Of a stretch of DNA of 64,000 nt, positions 17,178 to 26,329 are shown piece after piece. The notes below the pieces were generated by a model. The model was given only the letters and a program-made list of their open reading frames with translations. It searched no databases and was not told the origin of the DNA. Each line of letters starts with the position of its first letter. The stretch's first letter is position 1. The stretch is from JAZKGA01 sp040386235 (lineage in GTDB: Bacteria; Pseudomonadota; Alphaproteobacteria; Micavibrionales; Micavibrionaceae): NCBI GenBank assembly GCA_040386235.1, contig JAZKGA010000001.1, forward strand, positions 868,001-932,000. Reading direction: 5' to 3'. The translations under genes were made by a program, and so were the position numbers.

Positions 17178-18797
17178 ATGAATACAGCCATTTCTGCTCC
17201 CAACCCCGCCCGCGACCATATTGACTTTGATGTTGTGATTGTCGGCGGCGGCCCAGCTGGCCTGTCCTGCGCCATTCGGTTAAAACAGCTAAAGCCGGAT
17301 ATGTCTGTGTGCATTTTGGAAAAGGGCGGTGAGGTTGGCGCGCATCTGCTGTCTGGCGCGGTCATTGAAACGCGGGCGTTGGATGAATTGCTGCCTGACT
17401 GGCGCAATCTGGGGGCACCGATCCACGATGCTGTGACCAAGGATCAATTCATTTACCTGACGCGCGATCACGCCATGCCAATGCCGACCCCGCCGCAAAT
17501 GGCCAATCATGGCAATTACATTATTTCCCTGTCGGCCTTTGGCCGCTGGCTGAGCGACCAGGCAACGGCCTTGGGTGTCGAAATTTTCCCCGGCTTTGCG
17601 GTCGCCGAAGCTCTGGTAAACGACCAAAACCAGATTATCGGCGTGGCGACGCGCGATATGGGTATTGGCCGTGATGGCCAGCCAACGGCGCATTTCCAGC
17701 CAGGCGTGGAAATCTGGGCGAAGCATGTCATCCTGGCTGAAGGCGCGCATGGATCGATCAGCAAGGCCGTTATCGCACATTATAATTTACGTGAGGGCGC
17801 AAGTCCGCAAACCTATGGCCTGGGTATCAAGGAAGTGTGGGAAGTCGCACCCGATAAGCATCGTCCGGGGCTGGTACAGCATACCGCCGGCTGGCCGCTG
17901 GACAACGCGACTTATGGCGGATCGTGGATTTACCATTATGGTCAGAATCTGGTGTCCATCGGTCTGGTTGTGGGCCTGGATTACCAAAACCCGCATTTGT
18001 TTCCGTTTGGGGAAATGCAGCGTTTCAAAACGCACCCCGCCATCCGTGACACGTTTGCCGGTGGCCGGCGCATCGCCTATGGCGCGCGGGTTCTGGTCGA
18101 AGGTGGTCTGCAATCCTTGCCGCGCCTGGTGTTTCCAGGTGGCATGTTAATTGGCGACAGTGCCGGTTTCCTGAATGTCCCGAAAATAAAAGGCAATCAT
18201 GCAGCGATGAAATCCGGGATGCTGGCCGCCGAAGCCATCGCGGCTGACGCGCCCGCCACGTACCCCGATCTGTTCCGCGCCAGTTGGTTATGGCAGGAAT
18301 TGCACAAGGTGCGAAATATCCGGCCTGGGTTCCGCTGGGGCTTTTGGGGTGGGTTCTTCCACGCGGCGTTTCAGACACTGGGGGGCTGGCTTCTGCCCTA
18401 TACATTAAAGAATCATGCCGATCATACGCAGTTGAAACGGGCGGATGACTGCCAAAAGATTACGTATCCGAAGCCGGACGGTACCTTGACGTTTGACCGG
18501 TTGACCAGCGTGGCATTGACCGGAACGAACCATGAAGAAGACCAGCCGGTCCATTTGCGTCTGGCTGATCCCGCCATCCCGATTGCTGTGAACCTGCCGC
18601 TTTATGATGAACCGGCCCAGCGTTACTGCCCTGCCGCGGTGTATGAAGTGCTGACCCAAGCGGATGGTACGCGCACATTCCAAATTAACGCGCAGAATTG
18701 CATCCATTGTAAGGCCTGCGATATCAAAGACCCCTCACAAAATATCAACTGGGTCGTGCCCCAGGGGGGCGAAGGTCCGAATTATTCGCTGACTTGA
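17178..18797 (+). CDS. Electron transfer flavoprotein-ubiquinone oxidoreductase
   Basis: Inner-membrane-associated FAD and 4Fe-4S enzyme (539 residues) that passes electrons from reduced ETF (fatty-acid and amino-acid dehydrogenases) to ubiquinone. The FAD-binding GGGPAG lies near residue 23. The membrane-proximal GLGIKEVWEV segment is typical. The C-terminal ferredoxin-like domain has cluster cysteines at about 484, 508, 511 and 514 (CIHCKACDIKDPSQNINW). Length and motif order match the family end to end. The etfA/etfB genes are not in this window. A TPR protein gene follows after 67 bp on the same strand. Confidence 0.95.
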   Translation: MNTAISAPNPARDHIDFDVVIVGGGPAGLSCAIRLKQLKPDMSVCILEKGGEVGAHLLSGAVIETRALDELLPDWRNLGAPIHDAVTKDQFIYLTRDHAMPMPTPPQMANHGNYIISLSAFGRWLSDQATALGVEIFPGFAVAEALVNDQNQIIGVATRDMGIGRDGQPTAHFQPGVEIWAKHVILAEGAHGSISKAVIAHYNLREGASPQTYGLGIKEVWEVAPDKHRPGLVQHTAGWPLDNATYGGSWIYHYGQNLVSIGLVVGLDYQNPHLFPFGEMQRFKTHPAIRDTFAGGRRIAYGARVLVEGGLQSLPRLVFPGGMLIGDSAGFLNVPKIKGNHAAMKSGMLAAEAIAADAPATYPDLFRASWLWQELHKVRNIRPGFRWGFWGGFFHAAFQTLGGWLLPYTLKNHADHTQLKRADDCQKITYPKPDGTLTFDRLTSVALTGTNHEEDQPVHLRLADPAIPIAVNLPLYDEPAQRYCPAAVYEVLTQADGTRTFQINAQNCIHCKACDIKDPSQNINWVVPQGGEGPNYSLT

Positions 18798-18864
18798 CGT
18801 GCTAGTCCCTGTTCAAGGGGCGGTCGTCATGCTAAATTTCTGGCATAAATAAGAAGGTGCAAGA

Positions 18865-20634
18865 ATGAAAAACGGCGCGCGTTTGGCGATTATCGGTGGG
18901 GTCATGACCGCCCTTACACTTGGCTGGGGCTTTGCCACTGGCCGGTTGGGTCAGCAGGGCCTGGTCGGCGATCAAGAATCGCAAGGGTATATTGCGATGT
19001 TCGATGTGCCCACCCGCCCGACCGTATCGGGCAATTATTTGTCTGGCCGCGTGGCGCAGCGTAACGGCGACTGGGACACAGCCGCCAAACGATTTGACTG
19101 GCTGGCCGATGCCGCCGGCATGCCCACCGATATGGCGCAACGGGCGATGGTCTTGTCCATGGGGGCTGGGCAACCGGATCGCGCAGTGGCCCTTGCGGAA
19201 ACCATCATCAAGCAAAAGAAAATGGATCTGGCCGATCTGATCCTGGCCATGGATGCTGTCAAAAAGAATGATTTGGACCTGGCGCGGAAACGCTTGTCTG
19301 GCCCGTCCGAAAGCGGGCTGGGGCAAAATGTGAAGCCGGTTCTGCTTGCCTGGCTGTCCCTGCCTGACAAAAGCAAAGCGCCAACGCCGGCTTTACCGGT
19401 TCTGAAACCCACCAATCCGCTGGCCTTCTATCACGCCATTTTAATCAGTGATGCGTTTGGCCGCAAAGACGAATTGGCCCGTTTGCCAGCCGATGCGGTG
19501 ATCCGCGCGGGATTTATCGGCAAAACCCTGGAACGCCTGGGGGATGCATATCTGCGCCATGGGCTGTTCAACCAGGCCGGCCTGATTTATGCGCATCTGT
19601 TGATTGACGCGCCGCAGGACAAGCAATTGATCGCCAAACGTGACGCGGCTAAAACCGGGATTGTTCCGGCTGATCTGTCTTTGGTCGCCCCCATCGCAAC
19701 CCCGACCGAGGGCATTGTCAAAACCAATGCGGATATGGCGGCTTTATTATTCCAGGAAGGCGCGATGGACAGCGCCCGTCTGTTCGCGCAAATCGCAGCC
19801 TATCTTGACCCAACAGGGGCCGAATCGCACATCATCCTGGCCAATATCAGTGTCAGCGACAACCGCCTGCCAGATGCAATCAAGCAATTGGAAGCAATCA
19901 AACCGCATGACAAAGCGGCGGAACACAGCATTATTCGCCAGATTGCCGAATTGAATATTGAGATTAAGGATCCGGCGTCTGCTCTGCAATCCCTGTCCAC
20001 ATTGGCGAAAGAGCATAACGACGTTCAGGCGCAAATGCAGATCGGCGACATTCACCGGAATCAGGAGAATTTTGCACCGGCCCTGGATGCCTATAATGCG
20101 GCTTTTAAAATGCTGGGTGATAAGGTCGGCGCACAACACTGGGAGTTATTCTATGCGCGCGGCATGGTGCAGGAGCGTTTGAAAAACTACAAAGAAGCCG
20201 ATGCCGACCTGGAAAAGGCGTTGTCTTACCAGCCGAACCATCCCTATATCCTGAATTATCTGGGGTATTCCTGGGCGGATCGCGGCAAGAATTTGGACAA
20301 AGCCCTGGCGATGATCAGCCGCGCTGTGCGCCTGCAACCAGATGATGGGTACATCACCGACTCTTTGGGCTGGATTTATTACAGGATGGGGGAATATCCA
20401 AAAGCCGTTCCGGTGCTGGAAGACGCGGTTGCCTTGATGCCATATGACCCGGTCATCAACGACCACCTGGGCGATGCGTATTGGCAGGTGGGACGCAAGT
20501 CTGAGGCGCGCTTTCAATGGCAACGGGCGTTGAACGCCGCGATGGAAGATGACATCAGTGATGATGCTGATTTGCGGGCGCAGCTGTCCGACAAACTGGA
20601 AAACGGCCCAAAGCCCGCTGACAAGAAATCTTAG
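18865..20634 (+). CDS. Membrane-anchored tetratricopeptide repeat protein
   Basis: A 589-residue protein with an N-terminal hydrophobic segment (AIIGGVMTALTLGWGFATG), probably a signal anchor, followed by TPR-type helical repeats through the rest. The clearest repeats are in the last third (EADADLEKALSYQPNHPYILNY, then DKALAMISRAVRLQPDDGYITDS, then KAVPVLEDAVALMPYDP). Likely a periplasmic or outer-membrane scaffold facing the envelope; proteins of this layout are common in alphaproteobacteria. An AAGGTG site precedes the ATG. It is convergent with the TpsB gene, six bases apart. No enzymatic domain is visible. Confidence 0.8.
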   Translation: MKNGARLAIIGGVMTALTLGWGFATGRLGQQGLVGDQESQGYIAMFDVPTRPTVSGNYLSGRVAQRNGDWDTAAKRFDWLADAAGMPTDMAQRAMVLSMGAGQPDRAVALAETIIKQKKMDLADLILAMDAVKKNDLDLARKRLSGPSESGLGQNVKPVLLAWLSLPDKSKAPTPALPVLKPTNPLAFYHAILISDAFGRKDELARLPADAVIRAGFIGKTLERLGDAYLRHGLFNQAGLIYAHLLIDAPQDKQLIAKRDAAKTGIVPADLSLVAPIATPTEGIVKTNADMAALLFQEGAMDSARLFAQIAAYLDPTGAESHIILANISVSDNRLPDAIKQLEAIKPHDKAAEHSIIRQIAELNIEIKDPASALQSLSTLAKEHNDVQAQMQIGDIHRNQENFAPALDAYNAAFKMLGDKVGAQHWELFYARGMVQERLKNYKEADADLEKALSYQPNHPYILNYLGYSWADRGKNLDKALAMISRAVRLQPDDGYITDSLGWIYYRMGEYPKAVPVLEDAVALMPYDPVINDHLGDAYWQVGRKSEARFQWQRALNAAMEDDISDDADLRAQLSDKLENGPKPADKKS

Positions 20635-20640
20635 AAACGA

Positions 20641-22329
20641 TTAAAAGCGCATCGTTGCGTTAAACAGGGCGCGGACGCTGTCCCGGCCATCTGTGTGCGG
20701 CGGCGGGTTGTCGGCAGATTTGGTCAGCGGCATCGCCAGCGTCCCGTCCAGGGACAGGCCCATATCTGTATCAATACGCAGGCCAAGGCCCGTCGATGCG
20801 GCAGACGTGGTTTTATCGCCGTCCGTATCCTTATTCCACACCTGGCCTATATCAAAGAAAGTATAGGGTTGCAGCGTATAAGCCTCCATCGGCTTGGAAT
20901 ACCGCAGTTCAATTTTTCCGCCAACACCGCTTTCACCCGTCAGTTCAGAGGGGTCATACCCGCGTCCCAGTGATGCGCCGCCAAAGCCGAATTCTTCACC
21001 GCTTAACAAGACGTCATTGGTGTATTGCGCGGTTACGCCACCAAGAAGTGAGAAGTTGCCAGGCAGACTTTGCAGGCGATAGAAATCGCCTTGGAATTTG
21101 GTGAAATCGCTGCGGCCCAGTTCACGCGATAAATCCAGCGATCCGCTTTCGCGCGCGCCAAACGCGTCGATCCCCTGTGAGACGGCCAGGCGGGCATTGT
21201 TGATCCCGAACAGGCTGTCGGCGTAATTAACCGTTGTTCCCGCTTCAATCACCCGCAAACTGTCTTCATACAGGCGGCTGCCTTGCAGTTTTGAGACGGA
21301 GTCTTTGCTTGAAAACTGGCCATATACCGACCATATCCCATCGCGCTGCCGGTAAATGGGATACCGCGCCCCAACCGTTGTGATCCGGGTAATACCATCA
21401 ATATCGAATTCGCGCAGGCTGTCGCCCGGGTGGCTGTACCCCAATTGATGTTCCAGCCACACAGTTGTCCCCGAAATACCAAAGACCGGGAGTGTGACAA
21501 CGCCGCGTCCGCTGCGTAATTCATCGTTACCTAGGGTGGTTGTCGCTGCCAATTGTGCCTGCATGTAATTCAAACCGGCAATATGCGTGCTGATATCGCC
21601 ATCAAGCTGGACAGGGCCGGAAAAAACCGAGCTGTAATTATTGAAGCTTAATTGGCCTGAAACCAGGGGGCCTGCTTCTCGTTTCATCACCACCGTCACG
21701 CCTGTCTGGCCAGGGGTGGGATTAATCAGGCTGATGATGTGCTGACCTGTCAAATCGTTTAACAGCAGAAGCGTGCGTTCCAATTGGCGTACATTCAGCG
21801 ACCCCATACCGTTGATGCGCTTGACCGCATCCCGGATCAAAGGTTGTTTAACGTCTAGGCCATCTGCAATCACCTTGACCACCGGCGTTTCAATCACGGC
21901 CATTGTGACACGGCCATCTTCGATATCCTGGGGTGGCAGGATGACACGGGTCAGAATATACCCGCGGCTCCAATAGGTTTGCTGCAGGTCATGGGCAATT
22001 TTATAAAGCGTTTCCAGGGAAATACGCTGGCCCAGATAGGGGCGATACAGTGCTTCTGCTTCTGTACGTGATTCTGGTCCCGCGCCTTCAAGGTCAATAG
22101 CCTGAAGCGTCAGATAAATCTGATCTGACCCTGGTGGCGGGCTAAAGGTGCTGGACGGCATAACAACCGCGTCCACGCCGCCCGGAGGTGGCGCGGGAAT
22201 CTCAGATTCAGTGAAAACACGGCTGGGGTCGGCACTGCCCGGCAGGGTGGCTGGCTGCGCAGCAACAGGCTGCGCAAAGAATGCGACAGTGCCAAATGCA
22301 ATGCAGGAGAGAAAGCGAGAAATGCTCAA
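20641..22329 (-). CDS. ShlB/FhaC/HecB-type two-partner secretion outer-membrane protein
   Basis: A 562-residue TpsB transporter: a signal peptide (cleavage near PVAAQ, about 25), an extended Pro-rich linker, a POTRA_2 domain (about 70-155, containing YRPYLGQRISLETLYKIAHD and ILPPQDIEDGRVTMAVIE), then a beta-barrel of alternating strands ending in an aromatic residue (ALFNATMRF), the Omp85-superfamily outer-membrane sorting signal. Such proteins export one large TpsA exoprotein. No TpsA gene occurs in this window, so it is an orphan here. A TolC-type gene lies nearby on the same strand. Confidence 0.9.
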   Translation of the reverse strand: MSISRFLSCIAFGTVAFFAQPVAAQPATLPGSADPSRVFTESEIPAPPPGGVDAVVMPSSTFSPPPGSDQIYLTLQAIDLEGAGPESRTEAEALYRPYLGQRISLETLYKIAHDLQQTYWSRGYILTRVILPPQDIEDGRVTMAVIETPVVKVIADGLDVKQPLIRDAVKRINGMGSLNVRQLERTLLLLNDLTGQHIISLINPTPGQTGVTVVMKREAGPLVSGQLSFNNYSSVFSGPVQLDGDISTHIAGLNYMQAQLAATTTLGNDELRSGRGVVTLPVFGISGTTVWLEHQLGYSHPGDSLREFDIDGITRITTVGARYPIYRQRDGIWSVYGQFSSKDSVSKLQGSRLYEDSLRVIEAGTTVNYADSLFGINNARLAVSQGIDAFGARESGSLDLSRELGRSDFTKFQGDFYRLQSLPGNFSLLGGVTAQYTNDVLLSGEEFGFGGASLGRGYDPSELTGESGVGGKIELRYSKPMEAYTLQPYTFFDIGQVWNKDTDGDKTTSAASTGLGLRIDTDMGLSLDGTLAMPLTKSADNPPPHTDGRDSVRALFNATMRF

Positions 22330-22476
22330 GTTAAGAATCCAAATGTATAACAGCTCATCCTACTCTGCCTTAATATAGAGGTAAATCGAAATAAAATTGA
22401 CATAACCGTGGATGGTGGCGCAGGATGACTTTGGCGTGGCGCAGGCCTAGTATCAGACAGTAAAGGGGAAATGATC

Positions 22477-22725
22477 ATGACACAATCGCAGAATTTTGGT
22501 CCCGTTGCGGCGCTGGCGTTTGCCGTTGCTGCTTGCGGTTGTACCGCGTCGCGTTCTGAAAGACAGGCGGTGGACCAGGCCGCATCGCCTGCCTCTGAAG
22601 AAGTGTCAGGGCAACTTAATATCAAGTTTCAGGCGGAAAATCAGGCTTGTCTTGAGTGGGTGTTTGACCCGAAAGCCCTTGTAATGCATACGCAAACCTG
22701 CGTCGCACCGGCATTACAACCCTAA
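22477..22725 (+). CDS. Small predicted lipoprotein
   Basis: An 82-residue protein beginning MTQSQNFGPVAALAFAVAAC, a hydrophobic stretch leading to a cysteine that fits a lipobox (AVAAC or CGC), so a lipid-anchored envelope protein is likely. ATG 22477 is eight bases after AAAGGGG (22462-22468), better spaced than ATG 22471. Two further cysteines near the C-terminus (ACLEW, TCVAP) may form a disulfide. It faces the TolC-type gene convergently, 9 bp apart. No family recognised. Confidence 0.55.
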   Translation: MTQSQNFGPVAALAFAVAACGCTASRSERQAVDQAASPASEEVSGQLNIKFQAENQACLEWVFDPKALVMHTQTCVAPALQP

Positions 22726-22734
22726 TGTCTTAAG

Positions 22735-24387
22735 TTATTGATTATAGACAGGCACGTTGCGCATACGTGGCGGGGACATGGGTGCTGCGGCTGGCTCAGT
22801 TGCCGCCATGGCCATGGCGTCTTGTGCCGTGCCAGCCAGCGTGTCTGGCATTTGCGTGCGGATCGCGGTAACCAGTTTGCCGAACAGCGACGGGGTCAGC
22901 GTTTCCGTACGGGCCGTTATGACGCGCGCCATTCCCTGAATATCACGTGGGTCATAAGCGGGGGGCAGCGGATCGATTCCGACCGATGTTAACAGGCGGC
23001 CATAGGCTGACTGATAATCGGCATAGGCCATGTGGAAACGGGCGCGGGCGTTCAGGGCTGTCTGTTCCTGCGCCATCGTATGGGCGGTGGTCAGCAACGG
23101 TGCCTGATCCGCTTTTTCCGGAACCAGGTCGTTTTCGACACGCATCAGATTCCGCAAAATGCCCAGGCGATCTTCTGTCAGGCGCAAATTCTGGCGCGCC
23201 AGGTTAACTTGGGTCAAAATGCTGACGGTTTTTGCCTGACGTTGCAAGGCGACCAGTTTTTCACGGTTCTCGCTTTGCTCCATCCTCACTGGCAGGGTCA
23301 GCAATTTCATCAAATTACCGGTCAGGGACAGCGAGAATTCTGTCCAGTTATTGTCGCGCAGGAAATCATCGCTGTCGTAATTATAGCCATAGGCGACCTG
23401 AAGGCCGGGCAGGGCACTTAACGCCGTCGCCCGCGTTTGCGATGCGGAAATTCGGCTGGCCAGCATATCTTGGCGGATTTCCGGGCGGATCGTCAGGGCC
23501 ACCAGTTCCAAATCTTCAGGCGCGGCAACAACGCGGTTGATATCGGGCATGTTCAAGATGTCGCCTTCATTCACGGCCAAAGTATAATCCGCACCGGGTG
23601 GCAGGTTAATCAGACCCGCCAATTCAATCTTTGCCGTGGACATCTGTGATTGCAGGGTCATCAGGTCATCGGCGGTGCGCAGTAATTGACGTTGCGCCTG
23701 CAAATACGTGTCTTGATCATCTTTTGCGGATTTTTCCAGCATCTTCTGCTGCAGATCCTTGACCATCATCTGGTTGCGGTGCAGGGCGTTACTGATCCGC
23801 GGGCCCATCACCTGGGCACTGGCTGCACGCCAATAGGCGGTGCGGATATCCTGGGTTAACTGATGAACAACCTTGCGGCGCTGCTCTTCCGCGATGCGGG
23901 CGCGGTCGCTGCTTTGTGTTGCTTGTGCGACCGCCAGGCCGGCATCCAGGATATTCCAGCTGGCTTCTAATTGCGCCAGGCGGCGATTGTCTTCGGAAAA
24001 CACGGATGGTGGCAGGGATTGCACGCCAGTATCGGCATTGGTGGCAGACCGGATTTCGGCATCGTCACGTTTCACGTTGGCAACACCGGCGTTCACGGCG
24101 GGCAGGGCGTTCAACAGATCGGCATCCACCTGGCCACTGGCGACCATGCGTTCGCGCGCCGCCACGCGGTGTTCCATGTTGTAAGAAATACCACGGGCCA
24201 GGGCGTCGGCAAGGGTTAACGGCTCTTCCAGCTGCTTTTGCCCGCCGAAAATGGCCTGCATATCATCGCCCAGTGCCTTTAACTGCTCTTCCGTCGTTAA
24301 ATTAGAGCCTTCGACGGAACAGCCGGCGAATAACAGAAAACAGGTTGACCCAAGTAAAAGGCGTGAAAACACGGTGCTGCGCGACAT
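22735..24387 (-). CDS. TolC family outer-membrane efflux lipoprotein
   Basis: A 550-residue outer-membrane factor of the TolC/OEP class. The lipobox LFAGC (Cys about 23) marks a lipidated N-terminus, as in the OprM branch. The body has the two long coiled-coil helical repeats of the family (for example RMVASGQVDADLLNALPAVN and, half a protein later, RISASQTRATALSALPGLQ). No inner-membrane pump or adaptor gene is adjacent, so the transporter it serves is unknown. It is transcribed away from the DnaA-box cluster. Confidence 0.86.
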   Translation of the reverse strand: MSRSTVFSRLLLGSTCFLLFAGCSVEGSNLTTEEQLKALGDDMQAIFGGQKQLEEPLTLADALARGISYNMEHRVAARERMVASGQVDADLLNALPAVNAGVANVKRDDAEIRSATNADTGVQSLPPSVFSEDNRRLAQLEASWNILDAGLAVAQATQSSDRARIAEEQRRKVVHQLTQDIRTAYWRAASAQVMGPRISNALHRNQMMVKDLQQKMLEKSAKDDQDTYLQAQRQLLRTADDLMTLQSQMSTAKIELAGLINLPPGADYTLAVNEGDILNMPDINRVVAAPEDLELVALTIRPEIRQDMLASRISASQTRATALSALPGLQVAYGYNYDSDDFLRDNNWTEFSLSLTGNLMKLLTLPVRMEQSENREKLVALQRQAKTVSILTQVNLARQNLRLTEDRLGILRNLMRVENDLVPEKADQAPLLTTAHTMAQEQTALNARARFHMAYADYQSAYGRLLTSVGIDPLPPAYDPRDIQGMARVITARTETLTPSLFGKLVTAIRTQMPDTLAGTAQDAMAMAATEPAAAPMSPPRMRNVPVYNQ

Positions 24388-24436
24388 GATGGGGACCTAT
24401 GATCTAAAACGAATCAGGCGAGTGCCTGCATTCAAA

Positions 24437-24491
24437 TTATCCACAGGCTGTGAATCGCTGTAAAGCCATTTTTTCCACAGACTTATCCACG
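24437..24491. promoter_or_regulatory. Cluster of three DnaA-box-like 9-mers
   Basis: TTATCCACA (24437-24445, exact consensus), TTTTCCACA (24471-24479) and TTATCCACG (24483-24491), all on the plus strand within 55 bp, in the 142-bp gap between divergent genes. One 9-mer would be unremarkable by chance; three in tandem orientation are not. Could be a DnaA-regulated promoter region or part of an origin. Typical origin neighbours (dnaA, dnaN, gidA, parAB, hemE) are absent from the window. Confidence 0.5.
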
Positions 24492-24529
24492 TGGTTGCCA
24501 TTGACGGTTGAGGCTTGTATGGATGGGGG

Positions 24530-25093
24530 ATGAGCGAGGGACACATTATTGACGTGAACACATCCAGCCGTGTGCCGGATACGGCGCGTGGTGCCGTCGT
24601 GGCGATCGGTAATTTTGACGGTGTGCATCGTGGTCACGCGGCGGTGTTGGGTTTAACACGCAAAGTTGCCGCACAGTCCGGCACGGTGCCTGGTGTTCTG
24701 ACATTCGAACCGCACCCGCGACACTATTTTCAGCCCCATGTGCCGTTGTTGCGTTTAACACCGCAAGCGGACAAGGTGGCGCGCCTGACGCAAGCGGGCA
24801 TGAAAACCGTGTTTGTTTATGATTTTAATGCCGATCTTGCCAATATGACGGCTGAAGATTTCGTCGATACGGTGCTGATCAAGCAATTGGGCGTACGTGC
24901 CGTGGTTATCGGCCCTGATTTCCACTTCGGCAAGGGCCGAACCGGTAATGCCGACACGATCCGCGCCGCCGGCATTCATGTGCATGTGATGCCACAGACG
25001 TGTGATGAAGCTGGCGAAACCATCTCCGCCACCCGCATTCGCACGTTGTTACAGCAGGGGGACATCGCGGGGGCGAACGCTTTGCTGGGATAG
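24530..25093 (+). CDS. RibF-like FAD synthetase (adenylyltransferase domain only)
   Basis: A 187-residue protein matching the N-terminal half of RibF: nucleotide-binding IGNFDGVHRGH (about 26-36), TFEPHPRHYF, the FNADLANMTAEDFV segment, GPDFHFGKGRTGN and SATRIRTLLQQGDI. This half adenylates FMN to FAD. The protein stops right where the riboflavin kinase domain (PYxIxG ... GRxLGFPTAN) should begin, and the next gene begins 7 bp later on the other strand, so the kinase domain is absent rather than frame-shifted locally. Usual bifunctional length is about 310. A monofunctional FMN adenylyltransferase is the likely role. Confidence 0.82.
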   Translation: MSEGHIIDVNTSSRVPDTARGAVVAIGNFDGVHRGHAAVLGLTRKVAAQSGTVPGVLTFEPHPRHYFQPHVPLLRLTPQADKVARLTQAGMKTVFVYDFNADLANMTAEDFVDTVLIKQLGVRAVVIGPDFHFGKGRTGNADTIRAAGIHVHVMPQTCDEAGETISATRIRTLLQQGDIAGANALLG

Positions 25094-25099
25094 GTACGA

Positions 25100-26263
25100 C
25101 TACGCGTCCAAATCAGTCTGTACGATCTCACCAGTGGCTGAAAGCTGAAGGGCCAGTTTGCCGGCCAGCAGCTTTTCAATATCCTGACCCAACACATCGT
25201 AACGCCAGCCAGCGCCCATCCGGCCCAGGGCTGCCGGGACGCGGGCAATGGCTTCCAGTTCATCGGCGGTGGCCAACAGGCGCGGGGCAATCCCATGGCG
25301 GTTTGCCGTGACTTTGTGCAACAGTTTCAGCATTTCCAGCGTCGGCTGCTTTTCATAGGGAAACGCATCGTATTTTGCGACGCTTGGCCGCTGGTCTGGC
25401 GGGCAAGCCTGGCCACGTTTGATGGCCGCCAGAATAAGCGGGACATGCGCGCTGCGTGACACATCACCCGGTACGCCACGCAATCCGGCCAGTTCTTCCG
25501 CCGTTCTTGGCTGACGCAGGCTTAATTCCTGAATAACTTCATCCTTCAAAATGCGCCCGCGCGGCACGTTCTTGTCGCGGGCCAGTTCTTCACGCCACTG
25601 GCACAAGGCCTGGGCGACGGCCAGGATGCCGGGCTTTGCATCCCGGAATTTCAGGCGTTGCCACGCATCCTGTGGCGTGACGGTGTACAGGCGCGGGTTC
25701 TGCAATTCCTGCATATCCGGCGCGATCCAGTCCTGTCGCTGTTTTTCCTCTAAATCCCCCATGATGCCGCGATGGATAACGGCCAGTAATCGCACGTCAT
25801 CCAGGGCATAATCCAGCTGGGCCGAGGTCAGGGGGCGACGTGTCCAGTCGGTGAATTGCTGGCTTTTATCCGGGGCTTTCTTGGCGTAATGACGGCACAG
25901 TGTGTCGAACGACACCTGTTCGGCAAACCCCACGGCCATGGCCGCGACTTGGGTATCGAACAGCGGGGCGGGGACTTTGCCAGACAGCTGCCAGAAAATC
26001 TCAAGGTCCTGACGGCTGGCATGCAGAACTTTTAGAATATGCGGCGCATTGAATAATTCCGTCAGCGGGCTTAAATCCAGATCAGGCGCGGCAATCATAT
26101 CAAGGGCGACGGCGGTGCCGTCCGGCAGGCCCAGCTGGATCAGGCAGGTTTGCGCGTAATACGTTTTTTCGCGCATGAATTCTGTGTCAACATACAGGGC
26201 GGGTTGGGTCGCTGCCGTCTGGCAAAACGTTTTAAGGTCTGAATCTTTTGTCAAAATTGTCAT
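25100..26263 (-). CDS. rnd: Ribonuclease D
   Basis: A 387-residue 3'-5' exoribonuclease of the DEDD family that trims tRNA and other structured RNA ends. The exonuclease domain has YVDTEFMRE (acidic ligands) near residue 25 and the later KVLHASRQDLEIF, FDTQVAAMAVGF and YALDDVRLLAVIH. Two HRDC domains follow (ERLK-like AQALCQWREELARDKNVPR and the C-terminal KLLHKVTANRHGIAPRLLA). I chose ATG 26263 (MTILTKD) because the earlier 34 residues are unrelated. It is divergent from aspS. Confidence 0.93.
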   Translation of the reverse strand: MTILTKDSDLKTFCQTAATQPALYVDTEFMREKTYYAQTCLIQLGLPDGTAVALDMIAAPDLDLSPLTELFNAPHILKVLHASRQDLEIFWQLSGKVPAPLFDTQVAAMAVGFAEQVSFDTLCRHYAKKAPDKSQQFTDWTRRPLTSAQLDYALDDVRLLAVIHRGIMGDLEEKQRQDWIAPDMQELQNPRLYTVTPQDAWQRLKFRDAKPGILAVAQALCQWREELARDKNVPRGRILKDEVIQELSLRQPRTAEELAGLRGVPGDVSRSAHVPLILAAIKRGQACPPDQRPSVAKYDAFPYEKQPTLEMLKLLHKVTANRHGIAPRLLATADELEAIARVPAALGRMGAGWRYDVLGQDIEKLLAGKLALQLSATGEIVQTDLDA

Positions 26264-26329
26264 GTTCGGGTCTTGCGTCTTTCGGTGATACTTGCCTATA
26301 ACAATGGGGAAAATGAAAGAGATGCAATA

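Noticed and set aside
24388..24529. Chromosomal origin of replication
   Set aside because: DnaA-box-like motifs are present, but there are no origin-type neighbours, no AT-rich repeat and no skew information from a single window, so only the sites are reported.
25094..25110. Frameshifted riboflavin kinase domain after the RibF-like gene
   Set aside because: The DNA after the stop is the C-terminal end of ribonuclease D on the other strand; no kinase motif can be found in any frame.
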